From Daphnia pulex (Eukaryota > Arthropoda > Branchiopoda > Diplostraca > Daphniidae), in contig NC_060025.1 in NCBI RefSeq assembly GCF_021134715.1, positions 8,928,001-8,992,000 on the forward strand: 64,000 bases of DNA, read 5' to 3'. The notes beneath the pieces were generated by a model. It made no database searches and was not told the origin of the DNA. It saw nothing but the letters and a program-made list of their open reading frames with translations. The position numbers and the translations under genes were made by a program. Shown one piece after another: positions 58,753 through 64,000 of the stretch; position 1 is the stretch's first letter, and each line of letters opens with the position of its first letter.

Positions 58753-58898
58753 CATGTCGTTTATGGAGAAAACTACAGGATGGATTAACCAACTGGCAAG
58801 GCATAGCAACGAAAAGAATCAGAACCAGTAAGTTTTATTTCTTAAGTTAAAAGTGTCAAAATCTACTCTAGAAAAATTTAGACTTTATGTTAATCCAT

Positions 58899-63286
<4,388 letters not shown>

Positions 63287-64000
63287 CTGTAGAATTTTGT
63301 CAAATTATTTGTTCCAATTTTAAAGGGCTCCTCTAACCAAAATTCGGTGCTATGCAGATGTAGGATTCACTTAATCCCTTAAGATATAGGATATATGACC
63401 TTCGCCATGTCTTGAACAAATAGGACAATGCGCTTTCAGTGTCACGTTCTGCAGATGCAATACCTTTTCTCCTTTTTTTTGTGTTAAGGTCAATAGCGAC
63501 AAGAGCAAATAACAAACTGGACGTCAGGGGGTTTTGACTGTTTCTTATACTGATATTCTAGGAATGGCTGTTTTTCATCCGCTCAAAAGTTGACGGAGAA
63601 AAAGGAGTTGGTGCATGAAGGAGATTTTCCAAAAGGAGAGAAAAAAAAATAGGGAACTCTATTGAAAGAAATCTGTTTCCTGCTGGATCTGATGATTCGA
63701 TTTTCCGCGTGCCTTTGCACGCGGGAAAAAAAGGAAGAAAAAAGTTGGGTTTCTTTTCTTTTTTGGGTCCCTGCAGTAGTATTTATGTAGACACTAGGAA
63801 AAGCGCTCCTTGTTGAGTCTTACTCGGAAGTCCTCGAGCTTAAATATGTGGGAGGGGAGAAGGGTGGACAAGTTTTCTCCTTGGGAGAGGGGCTTTAGCT
63901 GTGAATAAGGATATGGAACTGGCAAATCGGTCGGGCGTGTGACTGACTAAACATTGAGTTGAAATCGGATTCTTGTTGGTTCGCAGCTAGCACTTGAGTT
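63287..64000. other. Intron or upstream part of the TRPgamma gene
   Basis: The exon starting at 63286 begins inside the ankyrin region after a TTCTACAG acceptor, so this stretch is probably intron. No further exon with ankyrin-like coding was recognised up to the window edge. It contains G/A-rich low complexity near 63600-63760. Confidence 0.4.

Overview
The window looks like nuclear DNA of a small-genome arthropod, most likely a Daphnia-type crustacean. This is inferred from arthropod-specific families (a Dop1R2/DAMB dopamine receptor, a TRPC-gamma channel), short GT-AG introns of 60-200 bp, tight gene spacing, and abundant local gene duplication. There are no operons or bacterial features. 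All multi-exon models below were joined by hand from GT/AG sites with codon-phase checks at every junction.

Layout. (1) 1-7.5 kb: a complete dopamine receptor gene (Dop1R2 copy 1, minus strand) with quiet flanking DNA. (2) 7.5-24 kb: gene-poor DNA. It holds a large inverted repeat (arms 15246-16226 and 22429-23835), a near-perfect foldback palindrome (18402-18925) and a short terminal-inverted-repeat element (20314-20702). (3) 24-39.6 kb: a young duplicated block. Two almost identical intronless genes encode membrane-anchored phospholipase C-like enzymes (25047 and 36336). Between them lie two related secreted-protein genes, a third small secreted-protein gene, and a second Dop1R2 copy on the plus strand. 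A third, decayed copy of the PLC upstream region runs into the satellite. (4) 39.65-45.75 kb: about 6 kb of purine/pyrimidine satellite, mainly (CTC)n with interruptions, bordered by GGAAATA arrays of opposite strand polarity. (5) 46.6-64 kb: a dense housekeeping cluster: SRP72, TBCEL, LACTB, a BED/MIF gene group, CHIC and TRPgamma (its 5' end runs off the window).

The most unusual locus is 54.1-57.2 kb on the minus strand. Five exons with compatible phases give one 369-residue protein with the order BED finger, partial MIF fold, BED finger, MIF domain. A standalone MIF gene and a standalone BED-finger gene lie just upstream. I know of no described BED-MIF fusion. The second unusual family is the intronless PLC: N-terminal membrane anchor, repeated Pro/Ile/Glu-rich stalk, X-Y-C2 core, no PH or EF hands, and replacement of two phosphate-binding lysines.

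The housekeeping genes work independently (co-translational targeting, tubulin turnover, mitochondrial protease, vesicle-associated palmitoyl protein, cation channel). The two dopamine receptors, PLC-like enzymes and TRPC channel are all components of families used in receptor-PLC-TRP signalling, but nothing in the sequence shows that they act together.
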